Part shown: piece by piece, positions 27,043 through 35,729 of the stretch
Layout: the number at the start of each line of letters is the position of its first letter
How positions within the stretch are numbered: position 1 is the first letter of the stretch
Source: XN24 sp035514535
GTDB lineage: Bacteria; Pseudomonadota; Gammaproteobacteria; Steroidobacterales; XN24
Direction: 5' to 3'
Assembly (NCBI GenBank): GCA_035514535.1
Contig: DATKAZ010000069.1
Span: forward strand, 124,001-188,000
DNA: 64,000 nucleotides
The notes under the pieces: model-generated
Told to the model about the DNA's origin: nothing
The model's database searches: none
Seen by the model: the letters and a program-made list of their open reading frames with translations, nothing else
Program-made: the position numbers and the translations under genes

Positions 27043-27138
27043 GGGATGGGGACACTGCTTTTAAGCAGTGTCCCCTTCTTCTGCCGGATGGGGACACTGC
27101 TTAAAAGCAGTGTCCCCTTGAAGCAGTGTCCCCATCCC
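27043..27138. repeat. Nested palindromic REP-like element, GGGGACACTGCTT family
   Basis: Two perfect hairpins, 27048-27075 and 27090-27117, each made of GGGGACACTGCTT, a 2-base centre and AAGCAGTGTCCCC. In addition, 27043-27060 pairs perfectly with 27121-27138 as an outer 18-bp stem. No coding sequence is present. It lies between the glycine-zipper gene and the PepSY operon, both on the minus strand. A related copy is at 43180-43223. The form resembles REP/BIME elements mobilised by RAYT (Y1) transposases, but no such transposase is in the window. Confidence 0.85.
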
Positions 27139-27148
27139 CTGGCCACGC

Positions 27149-27748
27149 CTAGAACCGGCCGCGCGACGGCACCACCGACACGCGCACCGGGATGCTGGTC
27201 CCCGGATGCGAGGCCATCGTGGTGACGTACTCGCGATCGGCATAGACGTAGGTCACGCGGTAGCCCTCGATACGCTCCTCCTCGCGGTAACTCGTGGTGC
27301 GCTCGCAGCGCTCCACGGTGACCGGGACTTCCTCGTAGGCCACGCGCGCGGCGGTGCCCCTGTACGCCTGGTTGTGCGCCGCCTGGCTGCCCATCGAAGC
27401 GCCCACCAGGGCACCCACCGCCGTCATGGCGTCCCGGCCGCCGCCGCTGCCAAACTGGTGCCCGATGACGCCGCCGATGATGCCACCCGCGATCGTGGCG
27501 GCCGCGGACTGCGGCCGGCCGCCATATCCCCGACCGTAGCTACGCGTCTCGTGGCGAATGGTCTGGTACTCGGTCTCCTGCCAGCATTCCCGCGCCGGCG
27601 TCGCTACCCGCACCCGCTTCACGATCGGCGCGACGTCCACGACACGCGCGTAATCCACGCCGGATCCCCGCAAGGGCGGATCGGCGGCCGCCGTGCCGGC
27701 CACGCACACCAGCAGTCCCGCCAGCGCCAGCTTGAGCTTCGTGTTCAT
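27149..27748 (-). CDS. Glycine-zipper 2TM domain surface protein (17-kDa antigen/SlyB-like)
   Basis: 199 residues with a Sec signal peptide (KLKLALAGLLVCVAGTAAA). A glycine zipper occupies about residues 82-115 (AGGIIGGVIGHQFGSGGG, VGALVGASMGSQAA), as in Rickettsia 17-kDa antigen-like proteins that insert in or contact the outer membrane. There is no lipobox Cys at the cleavage site, so it is probably not a lipoprotein. AGGAGAA lies about 8 bases before the ATG. The C-terminal half has a beta-rich stretch (VPVTVERCERTTSYREEER). Role: envelope integrity, by analogy. Confidence 0.85.
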   Translation of the reverse strand: MNTKLKLALAGLLVCVAGTAAADPPLRGSGVDYARVVDVAPIVKRVRVATPARECWQETEYQTIRHETRSYGRGYGGRPQSAAATIAGGIIGGVIGHQFGSGGGRDAMTAVGALVGASMGSQAAHNQAYRGTAARVAYEEVPVTVERCERTTSYREEERIEGYRVTYVYADREYVTTMASHPGTSIPVRVSVVPSRGRF

Positions 27749-27858
27749 TGCCGTTCTCCTCGTAGATTGCCGTCACCGCCCCCACGGGGTGATCCGGCAG
27801 CCTCGAGCACAGGCTATAAGGAGATCGCTGAACCGAAGCTGAACGGCGCGGGCGTGCC

Positions 27859-30060
27859 TCAGCCGCCGGCCTTCGCCGCGTCATAGCGCCGGCGCTCCTC
27901 GGCCAGCACTTCTTCCAGGGCACGGGTCATGCGCGCCAGCCGCTCGCTGCCGTGCTCGAGCGGCATCATCCAGGCCAGGTACGCCGGGGGAGACCGGAAT
28001 CCCTGTCGCACGGCCTCGACCAGGCCGGCCTCGAGTGCGCCTTCGCGGCCCTCGAGCTGAGCCAGGAGCCCCTCCGCCAGCGGCATGTAACTGGCATTCA
28101 GCCCCTTCTCGGTCAGCTCGCGCAGCAGTTCGCGGCCCGCCGCCGCGATCTCCGCCACGCCGGCATGCTCGCCTCGCTCGGCGAAAACCGTTGCAAGCGC
28201 GATATGCTGCACGAGCGTGTCCGGCCGCATCGGCGCCGCAACCGCGCCTTCTTCGAGGGACAGCGAGTCGCGCAGGAGCCGCTCCGCGTCGTCCGCGCGG
28301 CCCGCGCCGAGCTGGAGCATGGCCAGTTCCCCGACGCGTTCGGCCGGCGGCGTGTCGACGGCGTCGATGGCCGCACCAAAGATGTCCGCCGCCCGTGCAA
28401 AGCCCTCGTCGCGCAGTGCCCGGCCTGTACGAACGCTCGCCTCGAGAAGCCGGATCTCGTCAGGCTTGCGGCCGGTCTGCACGCGCGCCAGGGCAGCATC
28501 CGCTTGCTGCGGATACCCCAGCATTTCCATGATCAACACCAGCGGCGCGAGGCTGCCGACATATTCCGGGTTGAGCTCGAGCGCGCGCTCGAACGCGAGC
28601 GCCGCCTCGGCAAGCCGGCCGGACTGCTGCGCAGCGGTTGCCATTGCCTGCCAGGTGATGAACCAGTCCGGCGCGACCTCCCGCAATTCGCCGTGAAAGC
28701 GTTCGAAGGCCGCGTCGTCCTGCCACGTCGCGGCGTCCATAGCGCGCCGATAGATGATGACCGGCGACAGCGGATCGAGATCGTAGGCCCGCCGCAGCGC
28801 CGCCCTCGCCGCCTCGATATCCGGGAACAGGGTGCTCGACAGCCACAGGTGGGCGAAGGCATTGTTGGGGTTGATTTCCACCGCCCGTTCGAGTGCCGCA
28901 CGGGCCTCGTCATTCCGCTGCAGCGCTCCGGAACCCTGGCCGAGCAACAGGCCGCGCACGGCCCAGGCCTCGTCAAGTTGCGGATCCAGCGCGAGCGCCC
29001 GTTCCAGCGCGGCATGGGCCAACTCGCCGGTCTCCCCGAGGCTGCGGTAGCTGTAGTTGTCGAGCAGGGCGTAGACCATCGCGATGCCCGCGTAGGGCGG
29101 CGCGTAGTCGGGGTCGATCAATATCGCCTGCTGGAACTCTTCCAGTGCGCGCTCCAGCCCGCTGCGGGTCCGCAGCCGGACGTGGAACTGGCCGCGCAGG
29201 TAGTGGTTGTATGCGTCGACGTCACCCTTGGCGGTCTGACTGATCACCGCTTCGTCGACGGCCAGCAAGGTCTGCCGCAACGCCTTGACGACCTCCGTCG
29301 CGATCTCGTCCTGGATGGCGAACACGTCGTCGAGCTCGCGATCGTAGGTGTCGGACCAGAGATGATAGCCGCTGCCCGCATCGATGAGCTGTGCCGTAAC
29401 GCGGACGCGTTCGCCCTGTTTGCGCACGCTGCCCTCGAGGATGTTCGCCACGCCGAGGCGTTCGCCGATGGCCCGCAAGTCCTGTTGCTGGCCCTTGAAC
29501 GCGAACGAGGACGTGCGCCCGGCGACGCGGAAATCCTGCATCTTCGCGAGCACGTTGAGCACTTCCTCGGACAGGCCGTCGGAAAAATATTCGTTGTCCG
29601 GGTCGGCGGACATGTTGACGAAGGGCAACACCGCGATCGACAGGTCGCGTGCATCCGTTTCGGGCGCGGACGCCGACGCCGTCTGCTCGACGCTCACGGG
29701 AGACTGCCCGCCACCGCCGGCGAAGTTGTCCCAGACGAGCAGCAGGATCGCGAGCGACAGCACCGCGATCGTGGCGATATCGAGCTTGCGGGCGGACTGC
29801 CCCGCGGTCGCCTCGCTGCGCTCGACCTGGCTGTCGCGCTTGATTCCTTCCGGCGTGATCTCGAACACCCAGGCGAGGAGCAGGGCGAACGGGAAGCCGA
29901 GCGCCAACACGACCGCGATGAGGCGCAACGACCCCTCGGGGGCCTCGATGATCCCCAGCAGGACGTCGGCGACCTGCAGGACCAGCCAGGCGCCCGCCCC
30001 GTAGAAGGCCGCGATACGGATGACGTGGCGGCGTTTCAGTTCAGCAATGAACGATGACAT
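27859..30060 (-). CDS. Membrane-anchored FlgO/TolB-like domain and TPR protein
   Basis: 733 residues. The N-terminus (FIAELKRRHVIRIAAFYGAG, with hydrophobic helices to about 62) and a third helix (IATIAVLSLAILLLVW) anchor it in the inner membrane. A FlgO/TolB-N-like domain follows: SIAVLPFVNMSADPDNEYFS, then EEVLNVLAKM, ANILEGSVRKQGERVRVTAQL and GYHLWSDTYDRELDDVFAIQ. The C-terminal half is tetratricopeptide repeats (ALEEFQQAILIDPDYAPPYA, AALERAVEINPNNAFAHLWL, AALAFERALELNPEYVGSLA). Such proteins often carry an N-terminal cyclase or winged helix; here neither is present. I start at ATG 30060 because the conserved N-terminus begins there. Function unknown, probably a scaffold or sensor. Confidence 0.85.
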   Translation of the reverse strand: MSSFIAELKRRHVIRIAAFYGAGAWLVLQVADVLLGIIEAPEGSLRLIAVVLALGFPFALLLAWVFEITPEGIKRDSQVERSEATAGQSARKLDIATIAVLSLAILLLVWDNFAGGGGQSPVSVEQTASASAPETDARDLSIAVLPFVNMSADPDNEYFSDGLSEEVLNVLAKMQDFRVAGRTSSFAFKGQQQDLRAIGERLGVANILEGSVRKQGERVRVTAQLIDAGSGYHLWSDTYDRELDDVFAIQDEIATEVVKALRQTLLAVDEAVISQTAKGDVDAYNHYLRGQFHVRLRTRSGLERALEEFQQAILIDPDYAPPYAGIAMVYALLDNYSYRSLGETGELAHAALERALALDPQLDEAWAVRGLLLGQGSGALQRNDEARAALERAVEINPNNAFAHLWLSSTLFPDIEAARAALRRAYDLDPLSPVIIYRRAMDAATWQDDAAFERFHGELREVAPDWFITWQAMATAAQQSGRLAEAALAFERALELNPEYVGSLAPLVLIMEMLGYPQQADAALARVQTGRKPDEIRLLEASVRTGRALRDEGFARAADIFGAAIDAVDTPPAERVGELAMLQLGAGRADDAERLLRDSLSLEEGAVAAPMRPDTLVQHIALATVFAERGEHAGVAEIAAAGRELLRELTEKGLNASYMPLAEGLLAQLEGREGALEAGLVEAVRQGFRSPPAYLAWMMPLEHGSERLARMTRALEEVLAEERRRYDAAKAGG

Positions 30061-30220
30061 GCAAGAACCGGTACCAGACCTGAATGCGGAAGACGACGCC
30101 GAGCTTAATGATGGATTCGCATCAATGCCAATGCGCAGCGGCCGGACGCGGCGCGGCGGGCGCCATCCCTGGCCGGCGTATGGTATAGAAACCTCCTGTA
30201 ATCGGGTCGCATCCGGAAAC

Positions 30221-31018
30221 ATGACCGACGCACATCGCAATCCCTACGACTCCGGCGACCAGGGTGAGCCGCTGCCTTTGGTCGCGCCATGCCGCCAGGT
30301 GCCCGCCACGGCGCCGTTTCGCTGGCTGGCAGCCGGCTGGCGCGACCTGCGGTCGGCCCCCGGCCAGAGCCTCGGCTGGGGGCTCGTCGTGCTCGGTCTG
30401 TCCTGGCTCGTCAGCCTCGTGGCGCTGTGGCTCGGCAGCTGGATCATGCTGCTGTCGCTGCTGTCCGGTTTCGTATTCGTCGGACCGCTGCTGGCGATCG
30501 CGCTCTATGCCATGAGCTGGCAGCTCGAGCGCGGCCGCGTGCCGACCTTCGACCGGAGCCTCGACGCGGCGCGTCTCAGGATCGGCGACAGCATGGTCTT
30601 TGCGCTGATCCTGCTGGTCGTATTCCTCGTCTGGGCGCGCGCCGGGTCGATGGTGCACGTGTTCTTCCCGGTCGAATCGAAGCCCGACATGCGCCAGGTC
30701 TTCATGTTCCTGGTGATCGGCTCCGCCGTGGGCTCGATCTTCGCGGCCATCACATTTGCCGCCAGCGCTTTCTCGCTGCCGATGCTCATGGACCGCAAGG
30801 CGGACACGATCACGGCCGTCATCACGAGCGTCAACGCGACGCTGCGCAACAAGCCGGCGATGGCCGTCTGGCTGTGCCTGATCGTCCTGCTGACCGGGAT
30901 CGGGTTTGCGACCGCGTTCGTCGGGCTGGTCGTACTGTTTCCGCTGCTCGGGCATGCTACCTGGCATGCCTATCGCGACGTCGTGGATGCCTCGGCCTGG
31001 CCCGCTCACGAACCCTGA
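30221..31018 (+). CDS. DUF2189 integral membrane protein
   Basis: 265 residues with about six hydrophobic helices. After a soluble lead (PFRWLAAGWRDLRSAPGQSL) come GLVVLGLSWLVSLVALWLGS, FVGPLLAIALYAMSWQLERG and further helices to GLVVLFPLLGHATWHAYRD. The 'GHATWHAYRD' end is typical of DUF2189 proteins, often near cytochrome oxidase or GTPase genes. The ATG at 30221 has GGAAA just upstream. The next gene starts 10 bases after the stop, so the two may be co-transcribed. Function unknown. Confidence 0.82.
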   Translation: MTDAHRNPYDSGDQGEPLPLVAPCRQVPATAPFRWLAAGWRDLRSAPGQSLGWGLVVLGLSWLVSLVALWLGSWIMLLSLLSGFVFVGPLLAIALYAMSWQLERGRVPTFDRSLDAARLRIGDSMVFALILLVVFLVWARAGSMVHVFFPVESKPDMRQVFMFLVIGSAVGSIFAAITFAASAFSLPMLMDRKADTITAVITSVNATLRNKPAMAVWLCLIVLLTGIGFATAFVGLVVLFPLLGHATWHAYRDVVDASAWPAHEP

Positions 31019-31027
31019 GGCGGCAGC

Positions 31028-32074
31028 GTGCCGACAAACGTCACACCCGAGTACAAGAAAGCGGAAGAGGCCTACCGCAAGGCGCGCGAGCCGAAGGAGC
31101 GGCTGGAGTGCCTGCGCCAGATGCTGTCCACCATCCCCAAGCACAAGGGGACCGAGCATCTGCAGGCCGACATCAAGAGCCGCATCAAGGACCTCACCGA
31201 GGAACTCGCCGGACCGAAGAAAGGCGGCCGGCGCGGCGGCCCCGCCCTGGCGATCCGCCCCGAGGGCGCCGCGCAGATCGCGCTCCTCGGGCCGCCGAAT
31301 TCCGGCAAGTCGGCGCTGCACCTGCGTCTCACGGGCTCGCGCGCGCAGCCCGGCCCAGGGCCCTTCATCACCCAGTATCCGGAGCCCGGGATGTTGCCTT
31401 GCGAGGATATCGCGTTTCAGCTGCTGGACCTGCCATCGATGGCGGCGGAACACAGCCCGCCGTGGATCGCCTCGACGCTGCAGAGCAGCGACGCCGCGCT
31501 GCTGGTCGTGGATCTGTCCGATCCGGCCTGTGTCGAGCAGATCCAGTTCCTGCTGGACTCGCTTGCGGCAAAAAAAATCAGCCTCGTGCCGCAATGGCCG
31601 GGCCTCGAGCCGGGCGTGCCTGTGGGCGCACCCGAGGCAGGCGCGGGCGGCGACCCGTTCCATATCGAGCTGCCGACCTTGCTGCTGGCCAACAAGAGCG
31701 ATCTCGCCCCGGACCCCGAGGAAGTCGTCGTGCTCGAGGAGTTGCTCGGCGTCCGCTTTCCGGCCCTGCGCGTGTCCGCGCAAACCGGCCAGGGCCTGGG
31801 GGAACTCGCGCCCTGGCTGTTCCGGGCCCTCTGCATCGTGCGGGTCTACACCAAGGCGCCGGGCAAGGAACCGGAACGCGGCAAGCCGTTCACGGTGCGG
31901 CGCGGGGAGACCGTCCTCGACGTCGCCCGGCTCGTCCACAAGGACATCGCGAGCACGTTCCAGTTCGGGCGCCTGTGGGGCAGCAGCGCGTTCGACGGCC
32001 AGCAGGTCGGTGCCGATCACCCGGTGGCCGACGGCGACGTCGTCGAGCTGCATGCGGCGCGCGCCGGGGTTTAG
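31028..32074 (+). CDS. DRG/Obg-like GTPase with TGS domain
   Basis: 348 residues. An N-terminal helical DRG-type lead (EEAYRKAREPKERLECLRQ, KHKGTEHLQADIKSRIKDL) precedes a G domain: G1 GPPNSGKSAL, G4 NKSD, G5 SAQTG, and a C-terminal TGS domain (PFTVRRGETVLDVARLVHKD). It resembles the developmentally regulated GTP-binding proteins of archaea and eukaryotes, which associate with ribosomes. G3 is DLPS where most GTPases have DxxG, so GTP hydrolysis may be altered. GTG start. The stop codon lies inside the left arm of the inverted repeat at 32071-32126. Confidence 0.85.
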   Translation: MPTNVTPEYKKAEEAYRKAREPKERLECLRQMLSTIPKHKGTEHLQADIKSRIKDLTEELAGPKKGGRRGGPALAIRPEGAAQIALLGPPNSGKSALHLRLTGSRAQPGPGPFITQYPEPGMLPCEDIAFQLLDLPSMAAEHSPPWIASTLQSSDAALLVVDLSDPACVEQIQFLLDSLAAKKISLVPQWPGLEPGVPVGAPEAGAGGDPFHIELPTLLLANKSDLAPDPEEVVVLEELLGVRFPALRVSAQTGQGLGELAPWLFRALCIVRVYTKAPGKEPERGKPFTVRRGETVLDVARLVHKDIASTFQFGRLWGSSAFDGQQVGADHPVADGDVVELHAARAGV

Positions 32075-32126
32075 GGCCTGTTCACACTTGGCCGATCGCC
32101 GCGTTGGAAGTGTGAACAGGCCCTAA
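32071..32126. repeat. Perfect 19-bp inverted repeat (REP-like or terminator)
   Basis: TTAGGGCCTGTTCACACTT at 32071-32089 pairs perfectly with 32108-32126; the loop is 18 bases. The left arm contains the stop codon of the GTPase gene. There is no U-tract, so it is not a classical intrinsic terminator, but it could attenuate transcription into the ABC1 kinase gene 24 bases further on. The motif differs from the GGGGACACT family. Confidence 0.85.
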
Positions 32127-32149
32127 GGCGCCGTGGTAGGCTCGACGCA

Positions 32150-33487
32150 GTGAGCGACAAGCCCAAGACTCCCCCCGGCCGGCGCCAGTCCAGGGTCCCG
32201 GTAACCCGTACCGGGCGGCTGCTGAGCATGGGGTGGACGGCCGGCGGCATGGCCGTCGGCGGGCTCGCCGAAGGGCTGCGCCGCGCGACCGGCATGGCCA
32301 CCGGCAAGGCGACCTCCGCCCTCCTTTCGGGCGCCAACGCTACGCGCCTTGCGAAGCGCCTCGCGCACATGCGCGGGGCCGCGATGAAACTCGGCCAGTT
32401 GCTCTCCATGGAAAGCGCCCACGTGCTGCCGCCGGAGTTTGCAGAGGCGCTGTCCGTGCTGCGCTCGGCCGCTGACAGCATGCCCGAGACCCAGGTCAAG
32501 AGACTGTTCGGCCGCGAATACGGCAAGGGCTGGGAGGCACGCTTCGCCGAATTCGACTTCGAGCCGGCCGCGTCCGCGTCGATCGGCCAGGTGCATCGCG
32601 CCGTGACACACGACGGCCGCGCAATGGCTCTCAAGATCCAGTATCCCGGCGTCGCGAAGAGCATCGACAGCGACGTCGACAACCTCGCCATGTTTTTGAA
32701 CATGGCGCGCCTGCTGCCGCGCGAGCTGGACGTCTCCGACATCATCGACGAGGCCAAGCGGCAGTTGCGCCAGGAGGCCGATTACCTGACGGAGGCGGAC
32801 AATCTCGAGCGCTATCACGCGATGCTCGCCGATGATGAACGCTTCATCGTGCCGCGCGTGCATCGCGACTACAGCACCCAGCGTATCCTCGCGATGGACT
32901 GGATCGATGGCGAGCCGCTCGACAGGCTGGTGCACCAGGACATTCCGCAGGCAGTGCGTGACGGGATCGCCGCCGCCATCCAGGACCTGACTTTCCGGGA
33001 ACTGTACGAGTTCCACTTCATGCAGACCGATCCGAATTTTGCCAACTACCTGTATCGCCGGGAGGACGGCCGCATCGGTCTCCTCGACCTTGGTGCCGCC
33101 GTCACCTTCCCGCCGGACTTCGTGACTCGTTACCGCCGTATCACGCGCGCCATCCTCGCGCATGACCGCGAGGCCGTGGGCCGATGCGCTGCGGAGATCG
33201 GCTACATGCGCGAGACGGACTCGGCACGACACCAGGCCCTGGTGATCGACCTCATCATGATGGTCTGCGAGCCGCTCACCACCGTGGGCGCCTATGACTT
33301 CGGCGCGTCGAACCTCGCGTCGCGCGCCGGCGCGGCCGGCCTGAACATCGTGTTCCGCTCGCGCGAGTACCGCAATCCTCCGGCCGCAACAGCGGTGTTG
33401 CATCGCAAGCTCGGCGGCAGCTTCCTGCTCTGCCAGCGGCTCGGCGCGCGCGTCGAGATGCGCGACTACCTGCTCGCGCGGATCTGA
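32150..33487 (+). CDS. ABC1/UbiB (ADCK3-like) atypical kinase
   Basis: 445 residues of the UbiB/ADCK family, implicated in ubiquinone biosynthesis or lipid homeostasis. It has the family KxGQ motif (AAMKLGQLLSME), the Ala-rich loop ASASIGQVHRA in place of the protein-kinase P-loop, the Lys in ALKIQYPG, QTDPNFANYLY in the catalytic loop (usual form DPHPGN, here D-P-N-F-A-N) and the metal-binding LLDLGAAVTF. No C-terminal membrane helix is obvious. GTG start at 32150. It is probably not the main UbiB, whose gene normally sits with ubiE/ubiJ. Confidence 0.88.
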   Translation: MSDKPKTPPGRRQSRVPVTRTGRLLSMGWTAGGMAVGGLAEGLRRATGMATGKATSALLSGANATRLAKRLAHMRGAAMKLGQLLSMESAHVLPPEFAEALSVLRSAADSMPETQVKRLFGREYGKGWEARFAEFDFEPAASASIGQVHRAVTHDGRAMALKIQYPGVAKSIDSDVDNLAMFLNMARLLPRELDVSDIIDEAKRQLRQEADYLTEADNLERYHAMLADDERFIVPRVHRDYSTQRILAMDWIDGEPLDRLVHQDIPQAVRDGIAAAIQDLTFRELYEFHFMQTDPNFANYLYRREDGRIGLLDLGAAVTFPPDFVTRYRRITRAILAHDREAVGRCAAEIGYMRETDSARHQALVIDLIMMVCEPLTTVGAYDFGASNLASRAGAAGLNIVFRSREYRNPPAATAVLHRKLGGSFLLCQRLGARVEMRDYLLARI

Positions 33488-33557
33488 GCCGCGTGTTGCG
33501 CCTCGCCGGCGCGTTCGTATACTGCGGGCTCCCCTCGCGGCGGGCCGGAGCGGCGGA

Positions 33558-35057
33558 TTGAGCATCGACGAGGAAAACGGCACAGCCATTGCCCTGCCCG
33601 GCATGCTGCAATCACTGACGCCGATCTTCGTCCTGATGGTGCTCCTGTCGTTGTCGATCTGGCTGTTCGGCGCGGACTCTTCGCAGGGGGCCAACCAGAT
33701 CGCGCTCACCGTGACGGCCGCGGTCGCGGCCCTGATCGCCATCCGCAACGGCGCGCGCTGGGCGGAAATCCTCGCTGCGATCGTGCGCGGCATCTCCACG
33801 GCGATGGGCGCGATCCTGATCCTGTTCGCGATCGGCGCCCTGATCGGGACCTGGAGCCTCTCCGGCACCGTGCCGGCCATGATCTATTTCGGCGTGCAGT
33901 TGCTGTCGCCGTCGATCTTCTATCCCACGGCCAGCCTGATATGCGCGCTCGTTTCGGTCGCGATCGGCTCCAGCTGGACCACCGCCGGCACGATCGGCAT
34001 CGGGCTGATCGGCATCGCGCAGGGGCTCGGGCTGTCGCCGGAAGTCACGGCCGGCGCCGTCATTTCCGGCGCCTACTTCGGCGACAAGATGTCTCCGCTG
34101 TCGGATACCACCAACCTCGCTCCCGCCGTGGCCGGCACGGAGCTGTTCACCCATATCAGGCACATGTCCTACACCACCGGCCCGTCCTTCCTGATCGCGC
34201 TGGCGGGCTTCACGCTGGTCGGATTCGCCGGTGACGGACCTTCAGGCGAGGTCGTGTTCGGCGAGCTGCCGGCGGTCCTCGCGGCGAACTTCAACCTCAG
34301 TGCGTGGACGATGTTGCCCCTGGCGGTGGTACTCGGCCTCGCGATCGCCCGGTTTCACGCCTTGCCCGTGATCCTGTTCGGCGCGCTGCTCGGCGCCGTG
34401 TTTGCCGTCGTGCTGCAGCCGGACGTGGTCGCGGCCTACGGTGGCGCGGCGGAATACGGTTTCGGCCTGGCGCTGCTGAAGGGCGCGTGGATCAGCCTGT
34501 TCGACGGCTACGTGGCGCAGACCGGCGACGCCGTCGTCGACGACCTGTTGTCGCGCGGCGGCATGAGCAGCGTGCTGACGACGGTCTGGCTCGTTATCTC
34601 CGCACTGAGCCTGGGGGCGGTGCTGGAACACGCCGGCATGCTGCAGCGGATCATCAAGGGCGTGATCCGGGCCGCCAGGAGCACCGGCTCGCTGATCACC
34701 GCCGTGTTGCTTACCTCGATCGGCACGAACATCGTCACGGGCGACCAGTACATCGCCATCGTGCTGCCGGGAAGGATGTTCAAAGCCGAGTTCCGGCGGC
34801 GGCGCCTGAAGGCGCGCAACCTGTCACGCACGATCGAGGACGCCGGCACGCTGACTTCGCCGCTGATCCCCTGGAACACCTGCGGCGCGTACATGGCCGC
34901 CACCCTCGGCGTGGCCACGCTGGCCTACCTGCCGTGGTGTTTCCTGAACCTTGTGAACCCGCTGGTCGCGGCGCTGCTCGGCTTTCGCGGCATAACGATC
35001 GAGACGGTTCCCGAGGGCACCTCGATCCCCGAGATCGACAGCGCGGCACGCGCCTGA
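33558..35057 (+). CDS. nhaC: Na+/H+ antiporter NhaC family
   Basis: Inner-membrane antiporter of 499 residues with about 11-12 hydrophobic segments. The NhaC signature is present as SGAYFGDKMSPLSDTTNLAP with SSWTTAGTIGIGLIGIA before it. The C-terminal half contains GTNIVTGDQYIAIVLPGRMF and LTSPLIPWNTCGAYM, also typical. It exchanges Na+ for H+ (some relatives exchange malate/lactate), so substrate is not certain. TTG start at 33558 preceded by GGAG. It follows the ABC1 kinase gene by 70 bases and is convergent with the phosphatase gene. Confidence 0.9.
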   Translation: MSIDEENGTAIALPGMLQSLTPIFVLMVLLSLSIWLFGADSSQGANQIALTVTAAVAALIAIRNGARWAEILAAIVRGISTAMGAILILFAIGALIGTWSLSGTVPAMIYFGVQLLSPSIFYPTASLICALVSVAIGSSWTTAGTIGIGLIGIAQGLGLSPEVTAGAVISGAYFGDKMSPLSDTTNLAPAVAGTELFTHIRHMSYTTGPSFLIALAGFTLVGFAGDGPSGEVVFGELPAVLAANFNLSAWTMLPLAVVLGLAIARFHALPVILFGALLGAVFAVVLQPDVVAAYGGAAEYGFGLALLKGAWISLFDGYVAQTGDAVVDDLLSRGGMSSVLTTVWLVISALSLGAVLEHAGMLQRIIKGVIRAARSTGSLITAVLLTSIGTNIVTGDQYIAIVLPGRMFKAEFRRRRLKARNLSRTIEDAGTLTSPLIPWNTCGAYMAATLGVATLAYLPWCFLNLVNPLVAALLGFRGITIETVPEGTSIPEIDSAARA

Positions 35058-35067
35058 GCGCGAACTC

Positions 35068-35631
35068 TCAGCAGGCGTGGCTGCGGTCGTTACGCAGCCC
35101 GAGCTGTGGCGCCCAGTTCTCGACCCACTCGGCCTGCAGGGCGCTCGACGGCGTGCACCGGTAGGACCTGGACTTGCTCATGGCGGCAAAGCGGCGCGCC
35201 AGCTCTTCGAGTGCGTCCTCCGGGTCGAACCCCCGTTCCACCAGCCAGCAGCCCATGACCATCCCGGTCCTGCCGACCCCGTCGTTGCAGTGCACGTAGA
35301 CGCGCCCGCCGGCGTGAAGTTCCGCCTGCATCGCGCTCAACACGTAGACGACATCTTCGGCATGATCGGGGACCGCATTCTCCCGCAACGGCACGGAGAG
35401 GTACTGCGCATAGATGCCGCGATCGCGACAGACTTTCTCCAGGTCAGCCTTGTAGGGCTGTATCGCGTCGGAGGGCGTACTGAGATCGACGAACAACCGG
35501 ATGCCCGCATCGAGCAGGCCCGACATCCGGCGCCGCACGATGCCCTGGTCCCAGTGGCCGGGATGCTCGCCTGCCAGCAGGCGGCCCGGTTCTACCCAGT
35601 AGCTTTCGTTGATCGGTTTGAAGTCCGTCAT
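35068..35631 (-). CDS. Dual-specificity / tyrosine-like protein phosphatase
   Basis: 187 residues, cytoplasmic. The active site is the CX5R loop VHCNDGVGRTGMVMG with general-acid region PLRENAVPDHAED. The N-terminal half (WVEPGRLLAGEHPGHWD, DAGIRLFVDLSTPSD) is typical of bacterial phosphatases fused or related to the cyclin-dependent-kinase-inhibitor-3 and DSP families. Start ATG 35631 is chosen because GGAGGGTGG precedes it. It sits downstream of rlmJ on the same strand, 98 bases apart, so probably has its own promoter. Substrate unknown. Confidence 0.88.
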   Translation of the reverse strand: MTDFKPINESYWVEPGRLLAGEHPGHWDQGIVRRRMSGLLDAGIRLFVDLSTPSDAIQPYKADLEKVCRDRGIYAQYLSVPLRENAVPDHAEDVVYVLSAMQAELHAGGRVYVHCNDGVGRTGMVMGCWLVERGFDPEDALEELARRFAAMSKSRSYRCTPSSALQAEWVENWAPQLGLRNDRSHAC

Positions 35632-35729
35632 GGTTCCACCCTCCATCGCCGGAAGACTAGCAGCGCGGGCGCGGGCCCGGCGTGATCCAGTTCGCGTTAA
35701 CGGCGTTATGTCCGGTCCCGGACCCGGGA

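Noticed and set aside
27043..27138. CRISPR-like repeat
   Set aside because: The units are palindromes only a few bases apart, without regular spacers; they fit REP hairpins.
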